From assembly GCF_014698845.1 (NCBI RefSeq), contig NZ_JACJTV010000024.1, positions 1-64,000 on the forward strand: 64,000 nt of DNA, in the 5' to 3' direction. Within the stretch, counting starts at the first letter, position 1. Every line of letters starts with the position of its first letter. Under the pieces are notes generated by a model. It was not told where the DNA came from and did not search any database. It saw nothing but the letters and a program-made list of their open reading frames with translations. The stretch is from Coleofasciculus sp. FACHB-1120. Its GTDB lineage: Bacteria; Cyanobacteriota; Cyanobacteriia; Cyanobacteriales; FACHB-T130. Positions 9,601-17,061 of this stretch are shown here, piece after piece. Position numbers and translations under genes: made by a program.

Positions 9601-10166
9601 GGTATAACATTCTCAACCGATATGATAAAGCCGCCTTTGGAGCTGTCCTATTTCTCAATCGCCCGATGCCTGTACCGGATGATTGGCAAACTGTTGTTCA
9701 ACAACTGAACGCTTGGGCACTGAAACATGAAGCCGATCCTAAATTGCTAGAGGGTGAGAGTGAACCAATCACTGTGATTAAAGCTAGCGAGTTTTTTTAC
9801 CGTCACGCAACTAATAAATTACGGGAACTGAGCAACAGAGCCTATTCCTTCCACACCTTAACTGAGGAGGAACGGGATATGCTGTGCTGGAATCAACTGG
9901 TCAAAATTTGGCAGATTATTGGACGATTAGTTCGTGGAAATGTCCCAGCAGAAGTGTATTTCCTGGATGCTAAGTTTGCACCATTTTCTGCTGAAGATCT
10001 GAAGGATAAAACAAACACCTCCCTGCTAGTTGCCATCATCAAAACGCTTGAACTGCATCTCGAAAATAGTGATTTAGAGCCCTGGAGACTTACTTTAGCC
10101 CGATCGCTCTACGGCGATTTTCTAAAAGCACTCAAGAACACGGACGGTTTGAAATATGAGAATTAA
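6663..10166 (+). CDS. pPIWI-RE module DinG/XPD-like Fe-S helicase
   Basis: The protein has 1167 residues. Walker A is at about 274-282 (GLLNVGKST). Four spaced cysteines at about 365-421 (SPVCPLLA, EPCHRLY, RTCPLYYQCP) resemble the 4Fe-4S cluster insert of XPD/DinG helicases. A DEAD box is at about 470 (LFVDEADRVQ) and a motif VI-like QIIGRLVRG lies near 1080. The N-terminal 260 residues and central region are module-specific. DinG-family helicases unwind R-loops and forked DNA 5' to 3'. In the published pPIWI-RE model the helicase opens RNA-DNA hybrids or transcribed invading DNA for the PIWI and nuclease partners. It overlaps the upstream gene by 8 bp and the PIWI gene by 11 bp. ATP-binding and Fe-S residues appear intact. 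Confidence 0.85.
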   Translation: MRNLSSWCYEITKELRNSKVLEEWVGAISNPKARKRELSRLAHLIVQIELGFTLLEQVAPGESAASVSAILSGYRYPIPQFKEDTKWRLIQTARFYLVHVRGKQWERAVKEYIALSQVLRVYNLDSVESVPRLIGSSIAQARSQTYRRTLDHPPKHKHQKIQFAKAGRWFCKVSRAGNNPVEIPIDIPPTVAAIANSDQKSLLVQFREEEAHNPAVTITFEALLQTAQEMDAKYPKGNWHKRLHKIELQLYNAESNDFSPSHVLRLEQLVHIVGLLNVGKSTLLEILTYHLAKQGYRCALIVHDVVTSVRLASLFRHELEIEAAPVLGSSDRADHLEKVHETVFLEQGKDIAEGGIHPALRWFSPVCPLLAIVQSDEKWEYGQEPCHRLYQPQMQQIDRDQQDDDDDWEEQKYRTCPLYYQCPRHQLEKDLAVARIWVLTPASFIHTRVPKQVAQENMTFAEAIYRECHFLFVDEADRVQLQFDEAFAPSEVLVDATREAYLNKVGNCTGSIYQSARSEMAADRLVAWLSAQYLVQNATNRIYHQLLNKADLVEWLGSAPFTGRSLFARIIREVTEPEESQPKQRRKQTRQQRIEALRQNTASPSAKRKKLQKLRLSLLNKGKLDDFLNDPTNLDYELSALAFQLLKPGDDKESFAKVKTWCCRWLKDHIEDFRQKIDLEELARNLYFAILVAVLDSQLTYLVDNMLSIRAVLDLQDLNQKLLRRPPFDYLPVVPESPVGNILGFCYRNDHRDLRGGKLDYFRYVGVGRALLLHFPKLFAIDGREGPHTILISGTSYAPGLLKNQDSLYYTPPSYHIDVQPTVLLSATTTRCSSVSESGISESRFVFSPLSGFGGIPISISGNHYTIRRQNMRDLIQTLCSPEAGGLKLDDVFRSIRKRTEDNPEQWIDRERFLMVTGGYEEAEESCSTMGPLCPDKHLEPLRRDHSPPNLRGIRRSKIQGLRDTSVQGIFAPLLALERGYNILNRYDKAAFGAVLFLNRPMPVPDDWQTVVQQLNAWALKHEADPKLLEGESEPITVIKASEFFYRHATNKLRELSNRAYSFHTLTEEERDMLCWNQLVKIWQIIGRLVRGNVPAEVYFLDAKFAPFSAEDLKDKTNTSLLVAIIKTLELHLENSDLEPWRLTLARSLYGDFLKALKNTDGLKYEN

Positions 10167-12801
10167 CTACATTCTTCCTGGTGCATGGGAACTAACAGAA
10201 GAAGCACAAACTCCAATCTACGCAATTAATGTGCCCACGGCATGGCGGCAGGTTGCAAAAGCGTTAACAGCTCGACGTAGTAGAGGAAGCTATCGAAGTA
10301 TTCCAGTGCGATCGCTCGACACGCTGATCAGCGCAACTTTTCCACAAATTATCTATACAAACCGTAGGAGTTGGAGCGGAGACCCCGTTCCCTGGATTTA
10401 TGCAACCGATCGAGCCAATATTGAAGAGTTGCCTTTTCTGGTTCAGGGGTGGTTTCGAGAGGAATTTGGCGCAACTGAGGAAGTAGAAGCCGCGATTTCA
10501 AATTTAAGACATCAAGATTGGCAGTGGTTCTCTCAAGTATATTCTCCGTCAGATGAAGAGATTCGTTGGCAGGGGATTCCAGACTATCTGGCACGGCAAT
10601 TGCAGGGAGCAACGATCGCCTTTGGACTTAACCGCCAGTATCCATTGCAATTCTATCGAGTGAATCGGTTTGAAGATGGGGCAGAACTGATGTCTTTTCC
10701 CCCCACAGACATCCCGGTCGGTAAAGGAAAAGTTTCGGTTTCGTTTGTAATTCTTCTGAAATTGCATACAGTTCCTTGGCGTAAGGAACCTCTGATCTAC
10801 CATGCCCTCTCCCTACGTCGATGGGTTACATCTTCCCTAATTAAAAACGAGAATGGAGAATTTCGTTATCGAGGCGTAACTGCCTACATTGGCGATACCC
10901 GCCGCTGGTTAGATGGTGCAGAACAGCCCTTTTCATTTATAACCCTTCGCATGAAGCGGGGAGAGGAAGAACCCTACTGGCATCCTCACACCATAACAGA
11001 GCTATTGAGAGATGCAGGTGAGATTCCAGAGCCAAAAGAATTAGCATCGAATCCTGTGTACAACTGGCATCAATTTAATCGAAGTAATCGTACGGTTCAA
11101 GCAGCAATTCCTGTAGGCGATCGTCTGCGGAGGCATCCTTGTTTACCGGGGGTTAGCCCGTTGGATTTGGCAAGGCTAGATCAGGAGATCGCAGCTTGTC
11201 TTCCAGTGGAGCGAGTTGGTGAGGGAGTCAGAGTTCAACAGGCAAATAGTCGGCGATTGACTCAGGTTTCCAACAAAAGATTGATGCTGCATCCCGAAAT
11301 TGCAAGTCCTGCTGCATCTAAAGTTTTGCGATCGCAACCTACAGTATTGATACTTTGGGAAACAGAGGCAATCAGAGATGCACTCATTGCAGAATTATGC
11401 CGTTTACTCACCTTAGCACCAACCTCTGAATCAAATATTTATGCAGGTGAGTATGGCTCTTTGCAAATCCTTACACAAGATGTCGGCATTTTAGGAAATC
11501 TGCTTGATGTTGGAAGTTTCTCAGTTCCAGCGAGAAATCGTCAACAACGACGCGTCCAATGCTTGGAGGAGCGAATTCAACTGATTGCAAATTCTGTACC
11601 ACGAGTGGAGGGACTGAAAGGAGCATTAGTTGAAATAATAGAGCCACCCAACATACCGGAAGCAGATCCAAAACTTGCATGGCGTGTGGGTTTAGCTCAA
11701 GCTGGCTATGTCAATCAGCACTTGCACGCTCTGAAGGAAGTTGATGAGGAAGATACAAGCCGCAAAGCTGCACAAACGAGGACATCAAACAAAGAACGAG
11801 TCAAACGTGCTGTTACTGACTTATTGAGGCAGTGGGGAGTTTTATCTAATTCGTTAATCCAGCCAGAGGTTGACTATGTTGAGCCACACACCTGGCTAAC
11901 CTGTCTCAGTATTTTACGACGAACTCGTCGCACAAATGTTCAAGGTATACCCCATACTGCTGCCATCATGGTGCGTGTCAACCCAGTGAGTGGAGAAGTT
12001 CAAGCAACAACGCCGCAGTTATGGAGGAGTCAACGCTGGGCTTCCTATCCTGATGTCTTACAGCATCTAACGGCTGAACGATGGGAGCCCAATTCATGGT
12101 TTGATGAGTCTAACGACGAATCTAGCGAAGAGAGAACTTTACTCACACAGTTTGTGGCTCAGTGTTTGCAGGATTGTTTGAATACTCCTATTGCTGATGT
12201 GAACAATCCTTATGTGCTTTTTATGGCAGAGGCACATAATACTCGAAGCAAACTGAGCTGGCTCCACAATCGAGAGTTGTTAGACCTAGCACCAGGTAAT
12301 TTGCCGAATGAATTGAAACGACACATTCAGAACCAAGAGAAGCGCGATCGCTTATGGATTGTCCGGTTGCGAACCACCGATGACATGGAAGTACCAGTAT
12401 ATATTTCTAAAAACAGCGAAGGAAGCCGCACTAAGGGAGTGTTTGAATGGCAGAATGTATGCGACCAATCAAAGCGGCAAGTCTACCTCAGCATTAGCCA
12501 ACTACCCAGCAGTGCTAAATTTGTCCTACGGAGATCGCAATCTCGTTTAGATTCAGCGAAAAGTCCGGCTGGACAAGTAAAACCATTAGAGATAGCTCCG
12601 ATTTATCATCCAGGCATTCCAGCAGAACAACTTGTCCAATTTGTTCATTCTCTCAGGAAGCGATGGCTTTACTTTGCCGATACCGTTGCCTTACCGTTTC
12701 CCCTTCCTTTTGCAACGAAAGCAAAAGAGTATGCAGTCAGTGTTAGAGATAATGCAGAAACGTTAGAAGCAATTGAGGAAGTGCAGCTAGAGGACGAGTA
12801 G
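10156..12801 (+). CDS. Divergent PIWI protein of the pPIWI-RE family
   Basis: The protein has 881 residues and is encoded last in the three-gene operon, with its ATG inside the helicase stop region. The C-terminal half fits the RNase H-like PIWI module of pPIWI-RE proteins: AAIMVRVNPVSGEVQ, VLFMAEAHNTRSKLSWL, then GVFEWQNV, RQVYLSISQLPSSAKF and the final KRWLYFADTVALPFPL. The N-terminal 400 residues correspond to the family-specific X region and carry NWHQFNRSNRTVQAAI. In the family, conserved Arg and Glu residues near the guide pocket give the name; I assign them only loosely. Predicted role: bind a nucleic-acid guide and direct the REase and helicase to complementary invader DNA. No classical Argonaute DEDX tetrad could be assigned by eye. 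Operon context is the strongest evidence. Confidence 0.8.
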   Translation: MRINYILPGAWELTEEAQTPIYAINVPTAWRQVAKALTARRSRGSYRSIPVRSLDTLISATFPQIIYTNRRSWSGDPVPWIYATDRANIEELPFLVQGWFREEFGATEEVEAAISNLRHQDWQWFSQVYSPSDEEIRWQGIPDYLARQLQGATIAFGLNRQYPLQFYRVNRFEDGAELMSFPPTDIPVGKGKVSVSFVILLKLHTVPWRKEPLIYHALSLRRWVTSSLIKNENGEFRYRGVTAYIGDTRRWLDGAEQPFSFITLRMKRGEEEPYWHPHTITELLRDAGEIPEPKELASNPVYNWHQFNRSNRTVQAAIPVGDRLRRHPCLPGVSPLDLARLDQEIAACLPVERVGEGVRVQQANSRRLTQVSNKRLMLHPEIASPAASKVLRSQPTVLILWETEAIRDALIAELCRLLTLAPTSESNIYAGEYGSLQILTQDVGILGNLLDVGSFSVPARNRQQRRVQCLEERIQLIANSVPRVEGLKGALVEIIEPPNIPEADPKLAWRVGLAQAGYVNQHLHALKEVDEEDTSRKAAQTRTSNKERVKRAVTDLLRQWGVLSNSLIQPEVDYVEPHTWLTCLSILRRTRRTNVQGIPHTAAIMVRVNPVSGEVQATTPQLWRSQRWASYPDVLQHLTAERWEPNSWFDESNDESSEERTLLTQFVAQCLQDCLNTPIADVNNPYVLFMAEAHNTRSKLSWLHNRELLDLAPGNLPNELKRHIQNQEKRDRLWIVRLRTTDDMEVPVYISKNSEGSRTKGVFEWQNVCDQSKRQVYLSISQLPSSAKFVLRRSQSRLDSAKSPAGQVKPLEIAPIYHPGIPAEQLVQFVHSLRKRWLYFADTVALPFPLPFATKAKEYAVSVRDNAETLEAIEEVQLEDE

Positions 12802-12881
12802 TAACGTCGCTTTTATGAACCATTCACTTTGTTGAGAAGCATCTTATATCAAACAATAAGAACCATGAATTCCTACTCTTT

Positions 12882-13355
12882 ATGGAATTCCTGAAGAGGG
12901 ACATTGCTCAAGAGTATGACCGAATCCAGACTCGTGTACGTGAAGATCCAGGTACAGCAGGCGATCAAGCTGGCGAAAACTGGCCTAGCCTGCTTAAAAA
13001 TTGGCTTCCCGCAAATTATCCCATAGTAACTAAAGGACGCATTATTAGCTGTGAGGGCAAAGTTAGCCCCCCAGTGGATATTCTTGTAATTTAACCGTCT
13101 TATCCGATCGCATTACGTGACAAAAAATTGTACTTTGCTGGGGGAGTTGTCGCTGCATTTGAGTGTAAGCTAACCCTGCGAAAAGGAAATATCAAGAAGG
13201 CTATCAAAAATACTGCTCTTATTAAAGACTTGATTCCAGAACGAAACAGTAATCCATATGATGAACTACACCAACCTATCATCTTTGGCATACTTGCTCA
13301 CTCCCATGAATGGGAGTCTCTTCATAGAATCGATCGTCAGGTAGAAAAGTCCTGA
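12882..13355 (+). pseudogene. DUF6602-type PD-(D/E)XK-like gene with in-frame stop
   Basis: Two consecutive frames in the same phase (12882-13094 and 13095-13355) form one protein interrupted by TAA at 13092-13094: DPGTAGDQAGENWPSLL, then PPVDILVI, stop, then PSYPIALRDKKLYFAGG and VVAAFECKLTLRKGN. In relatives a Ser normally sits at the stop (TCA to TAA would explain it). The D-ILV...ExCK pattern resembles a PD-(D/E)XK core. The C-terminus ends abruptly at about 157 codons, shorter than the family length I recall (over 200). It lies 80 bp after the pPIWI-RE operon on the same strand and may once have belonged to that defence locus. Confidence 0.65.
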
Positions 13356-13377
13356 GTTTAGCGATCGCGCGTTTTTA

Positions 13378-13430
13378 ATGAACCGCAAAGACGCAAAGGA
13401 CGCGAAGGAAGAGAGGGAAGAAGGCGATCG
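13378..13430 (+). repeat. Short purine-rich AACCGCAAAGACGCAAAGGA repeat
   Basis: The string ACCGCAAAGACGCAAAGGAC is a widely scattered intergenic repeat in cyanobacterial genomes. A related string occurs at 29790-29825 (AACGCAAAGGTACGCGAAGG). It can be read as an open frame but has no gene-like signals. Confidence 0.5.
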
Positions 13431-13451
13431 CGTACACCACAAAACTTATTT

Positions 13452-13592
13452 TTATTCGTCGTCTTCTTCCATCAGTTGCCAGATTAGGAAGCAGACATCA
13501 AGGACAATACCTAATGGGTTGTTGATTAGTCCGATTGCTGTTGCAATCACAAACATAACAATATTGCGGCGTTGCTTTAGGGAAAGTTTCAT
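13452..13592 (-). CDS. Small 46-aa membrane protein
   Basis: The minus strand encodes MKLSLKQRRNIVMFVIATA, then IGLINNPLGIVLDVCFLIWQL, and an acidic tail MEEDDE. A basic N-terminus, one long hydrophobic stretch (about residues 10-39) and an acidic C-terminus make a plausible one- or two-pass inner-membrane peptide. It lies in a 416-bp gap between the DUF6602 remnant and the STAND gene. I do not recognise a family. The clean start and hydrophobic pattern support it, but its length makes this tentative. Confidence 0.45.
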   Translation of the reverse strand: MKLSLKQRRNIVMFVIATAIGLINNPLGIVLDVCFLIWQLMEEDDE

Positions 13593-13770
13593 CTTGATTC
13601 AACCTGTATTTATTGGGGTTGAATGCAAGGTATTTTTGGGGCTGTAGCTGAAAGCAAAGCAGACTGGGCAACTGCTGAAAGCTAGTTATAATAAGCGATA
13701 AGCACTTTGGGGTAGGTGGAAAGTTTAGGGTTATCCCCAAACTTTGTGGCAAAATCTTTGGACTTAATCT

Positions 13771-16692
13771 ATGGCGCGACGTTCTCTGGGTGATGATGTT
13801 AAGGCGCGGGTGAAGCGTCTGTTTGAGGCGTTGCTAGCTTATGTTAATGATGAATTTGAGGATGGCGACAAACTCGGAATTGATTACAACTGGCAAGGCG
13901 AGACGCAGTTGGTAATTAGGACAAAGCGGCGATATCTGGAAGAACTGACCGCAAAAGACAAATACAAAGGTAAGTTAACCCCAGCGCAAGTTAGGGAAGC
14001 CCTAAATCGGCTAGAAGATTATTTAGAAGTTTTAGAAGATAACCGTACCTCAACCAAAGGTTCGGAAGATTGGCACTTTACGTTGAAGCTGTGGCACAAA
14101 GATAAAGAGGCGAATCTGAGGCAATTTGATATTGAGTGGGAAAAGAAAAGACCGCCAAAATCTCAAGCTATTGCTAAGAAGATTAAGCTGCAAACTGATA
14201 TCCTATCCGCTACGTCTACTGCCCTTAACAAGCTGGAAGGGAAATCGAAATCTGTTGCGAACAATATTCCTCCCAGCGGTGCTAAAGAATTTGTCGGACG
14301 CACAGCAGAATTGTTAGAAATTCACCAGTTATTGCAGGAAAATAAGCAAGTCGCCATCGCTGCTGTGGCTGGGATGGGTGGCGTGGGTAAAACAGAACTC
14401 GCTACTCAGTATGCAAGACAGTATTTACCAAGTTACGCGGGTGGCGTTTGCTGGCTATCTGCACAGAGAAATACGGGAACTGGCATTATTAGATTTTTCC
14501 AATTGAAATTTGAGATCGACCCGCCGCCAGATTGGGAATTAACAGATAAATTGGAGTTTTGTTGGGAGAAATGGATTCCCGGCAATGTTTTAATTGTGTT
14601 AGATGATGTCACCGACTACACACAACAAGTCAAGCCTTACTTACCGCGACCGGAATTATCTCGATTTAAGGTATTGCTGACGACGAGATTTCAGTTTGGG
14701 TCATCTTTGCCGCAGTTACGGCTAGATGTGCTGAAACCTTTGGCGGCGATGAAGTTATTAGAATCAATAATTGGCAGGGAACGGCTAAAACGCGAAGCTT
14801 GGGTGGCGAGAAGACTTTGTAAATGGTTGGGATATTTGCCGTTAGGGTTAGAGTTAGTCGGGAGATATCTGGATCAACAGCCGAATTTGTCGCTGGAGAA
14901 ACTACTGGCGCGATTGGAAAGAAAGCGACTGGAACACGAAGCGATCCAGAAAGCTGACCCGTTAATGCGGTATGAATTGGGGGTGGCGGCATTTGACTTG
15001 AGTTGGGAACAGTTGGATGAGAATGCGAAATCTAAAGGTTGTTGGTTGAGTTTGTATGGTTTGGCTCCAATTCGTTTAGGTTTAGAGATTATCGAGGATG
15101 ATGAAGAATTAGAAATTTGGGAAAAAGCGCTAAGCGATTTAATCAGTTTGCACTTGTTACAACACTTGGGGGAAGAAACTTATCGTTTGCATCCGTTGAT
15201 GCGACAATTTTTCCAACAGAAGTTAAATAAGTCAGCCGAAGCGGAGGAATTGAAACGCCAATTTGCGGCGCTGATGGTAGCAGTGGCAAGGGAAATTCCT
15301 CAGCAGCCTACTTGCGAAGATATTATCAATTTCAGTCCGGTAATTCCCCATATAGAAGAAGCGGCTAACTATCTGATTGAATATATTAACGATGAGGATT
15401 TAATTTGGTCTTTCACAGGCTTAGGTAGGTTTTATAATGGTCAAGGATTTTATCAGCAGGCAGAACCTTGGTTAAAACAGTGTGTAGAAGTAGTTAAAAG
15501 TCGCCTCGGTGCAGAATATCCCGATGTCGCCGCCAGTCTCAACAGCTTAGCTGGTCTCTACTATAGTCAAGGACGCTACAGCGAAGCGGAACCATTGTTT
15601 CTGCAAGCACTTGACATCGCTCAAAAAAGTTTGACTGCCGACCATCCCCAAATTGCCATCGGTCTCAACAACTTAGCTGGTCTCTACTATAGTCAAGGAC
15701 GCTACAGCGAAGCGGAACCATTGTTTCTGCAAGCACTTGACATTGCTCAAAAAAGTCTTCCCCTCAACCATCCCCAAATTGCCACCCATCTCAACAGCTT
15801 AGCTGGTCTCTACCGAAGTCAAGGACGCTACAGCGAAGCGGAACCATTGTTTCTGCAAGCACTTGACATCGCTCAAAAAAGTCTTCACCCCGATTATCCC
15901 AGTATTGTCATCCATCTCAACAGCTTAGCTTTACTCTACTCTGATCAAGGACGCTACAGCGAAGCGGAACCATTGCTTCTGCAATCACTTGACATCGATA
16001 AAAAAAGTCTTCCCCCCGACCATCCCCAAATTGCCACCGATCTCAACAACTTATCTGGTCTCTACTATAGTCAAGGACGCTACAGCGAAGCGGAACCATT
16101 GCTTCTGCAAGCACTTGACATCGCTCAAAAAAGTCTTCCCACCAACCATCCCCAAATTGCTACCGACCTCAACAACTTAGCGGGACTCTACTATAGTCAA
16201 GGACGCTACAGCAAAGCGGAACCATTGTTTCTGCAAGCACTTGACATCGATAAAAAAAGTCTTCCCCCCGACCATCCTCAAATTGCCATCCATCTCAACA
16301 ACTTAGCCAGTCTCTACAAATCTCAAAGACGCTACGGCGAAGCGGAACCATTGTTTCTGCAAGCACTTGACATCGATAAAAAAAGTCTTCTCCCCGACCA
16401 TCCCCAAATTGCTACCGACCTCCACAACTTAGCTGGTCTCTACTATAGTCAAGGATGCTACGGCGAAGCGGAACCATTGTTGCTGCAAGCGATTGAAATT
16501 TGTCACCGTAGCTTAGGAGATAATCATCCGAATACGGTGAAATTTAAAGGAAATTTTGCAATTTTTTTAGAGGCAAGAAATGTGGAGAATCGGTTTAATA
16601 TAGAGGCGTTGCGGGAGCATCCTTTGGGTGAGCAAATATTGGCACAATTGATAGCAATGATGGAAGAATCTGAGGATAATTCGCCAGGATGA
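13771..16692 (+). CDS. NLR-like STAND ATPase: N-terminal module, NB-ARC, 8 TPRs
   Basis: The protein has 973 residues. Residues 1-150 are an unrecognised effector or sensor module beginning MARRSLGDD. An NB-ARC follows: EFVGRTAELLEIHQLL, P-loop GMGGVGKTEL (about 200-209), Walker B VLIVLDDV, and GYLPLGLELVGRYL. A winged-helix/arm region precedes eight 42-residue kinesin-light-chain-type TPRs (consensus LNNLAGLYYSQGRYSEAEPL) and a short tail. Bacterial proteins of this build act as switches that oligomerise on ligand sensing; several are antiphage (Avs-like), others regulatory. The sensor is expected to be the TPR array. It is not in an operon. The upstream gap carries only the small membrane gene on the other strand. 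Confidence 0.85.
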   Translation: MARRSLGDDVKARVKRLFEALLAYVNDEFEDGDKLGIDYNWQGETQLVIRTKRRYLEELTAKDKYKGKLTPAQVREALNRLEDYLEVLEDNRTSTKGSEDWHFTLKLWHKDKEANLRQFDIEWEKKRPPKSQAIAKKIKLQTDILSATSTALNKLEGKSKSVANNIPPSGAKEFVGRTAELLEIHQLLQENKQVAIAAVAGMGGVGKTELATQYARQYLPSYAGGVCWLSAQRNTGTGIIRFFQLKFEIDPPPDWELTDKLEFCWEKWIPGNVLIVLDDVTDYTQQVKPYLPRPELSRFKVLLTTRFQFGSSLPQLRLDVLKPLAAMKLLESIIGRERLKREAWVARRLCKWLGYLPLGLELVGRYLDQQPNLSLEKLLARLERKRLEHEAIQKADPLMRYELGVAAFDLSWEQLDENAKSKGCWLSLYGLAPIRLGLEIIEDDEELEIWEKALSDLISLHLLQHLGEETYRLHPLMRQFFQQKLNKSAEAEELKRQFAALMVAVAREIPQQPTCEDIINFSPVIPHIEEAANYLIEYINDEDLIWSFTGLGRFYNGQGFYQQAEPWLKQCVEVVKSRLGAEYPDVAASLNSLAGLYYSQGRYSEAEPLFLQALDIAQKSLTADHPQIAIGLNNLAGLYYSQGRYSEAEPLFLQALDIAQKSLPLNHPQIATHLNSLAGLYRSQGRYSEAEPLFLQALDIAQKSLHPDYPSIVIHLNSLALLYSDQGRYSEAEPLLLQSLDIDKKSLPPDHPQIATDLNNLSGLYYSQGRYSEAEPLLLQALDIAQKSLPTNHPQIATDLNNLAGLYYSQGRYSKAEPLFLQALDIDKKSLPPDHPQIAIHLNNLASLYKSQRRYGEAEPLFLQALDIDKKSLLPDHPQIATDLHNLAGLYYSQGCYGEAEPLLLQAIEICHRSLGDNHPNTVKFKGNFAIFLEARNVENRFNIEALREHPLGEQILAQLIAMMEESEDNSPG
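15520..16527 (+). repeat. Eight 126-bp coding repeats (TPR array)
   Basis: Each unit encodes one 42-residue TPR and neighbouring units are close to identical at the DNA level, for example the recurring GGACGCTACAGCGAAGCGGA. This implies recent duplication or gene conversion within the STAND gene. Unit boundaries fall at about YPDVA/HPQIA codons. Confidence 0.85.
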
Positions 16693-16732
16693 GAGCGATC
16701 GCCTCTGGGACATCCTGGGAATCAAATATACC

Positions 16733-16847
16733 CTGGCGAATGTAATTCGCGGCTACACAAGCAAAGTCCGCCTGCGCGGACTAATAAATTTTATTTAACC
16801 CGCGAAGGCGGGTTTCGTCTGTGTAGCTGCGATTTCCAATCGCAGCT
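16733..16847. repeat. Palindromic interspersed repeat, copy 1
   Basis: Arms CTGGCGAATGTAATTCGCGG and TGTAGCTGCGATTTCCAATC flank the hairpins GTCCGCCTGCGCGGAC and CCCGCGAAGGCGGG. A second copy is at 27470-27579 with the two outer arms exchanged. It is non-coding and MITE-like, of a type scattered in cyanobacterial chromosomes. Confidence 0.7.
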
Positions 16848-16875
16848 ACAAAAATTAGAGGGACTGAGTGAAAGC

Positions 16876-16975
16876 GCGAACTGACAAGTCAGCGCTTCGC
16901 TATCGCATCACCACATCAAGAGAGTGCGAACTGACAAGTCAGCGCTTCGCTATCGCATCACCACATCAAGAGAGT
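16876..16975 (+). repeat. 50-bp tandem duplication
   Basis: Two identical 50-bp units starting GCGAACTGACAAGTCAGCGC (16876 and 16926), immediately followed by a HIP1 GCGATCGC. It is non-coding, 90 bp before gcvT. Each unit contains the small palindrome CTGACAAGTCAG. No glycine riboswitch features were seen here. Confidence 0.8.
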
Positions 16976-17061
16976 GCGATCGCTACCTGCCGTTTTATAC
17001 TGCTCAAGCAAGAAGCATCCCGTAGGATAAAAGATATCCACCTGCGACGGAATGACTATCT

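Noticed and set aside
15520-16527. CRISPR-like regular repeats
   Set aside because: Repeats are 126 bp, in frame, and encode TPR units without spacers.
16976-17061. Possible glycine riboswitch before gcvT
   Set aside because: Conserved tandem aptamer motifs are absent and the leader is under 90 bp after the tandem repeat.
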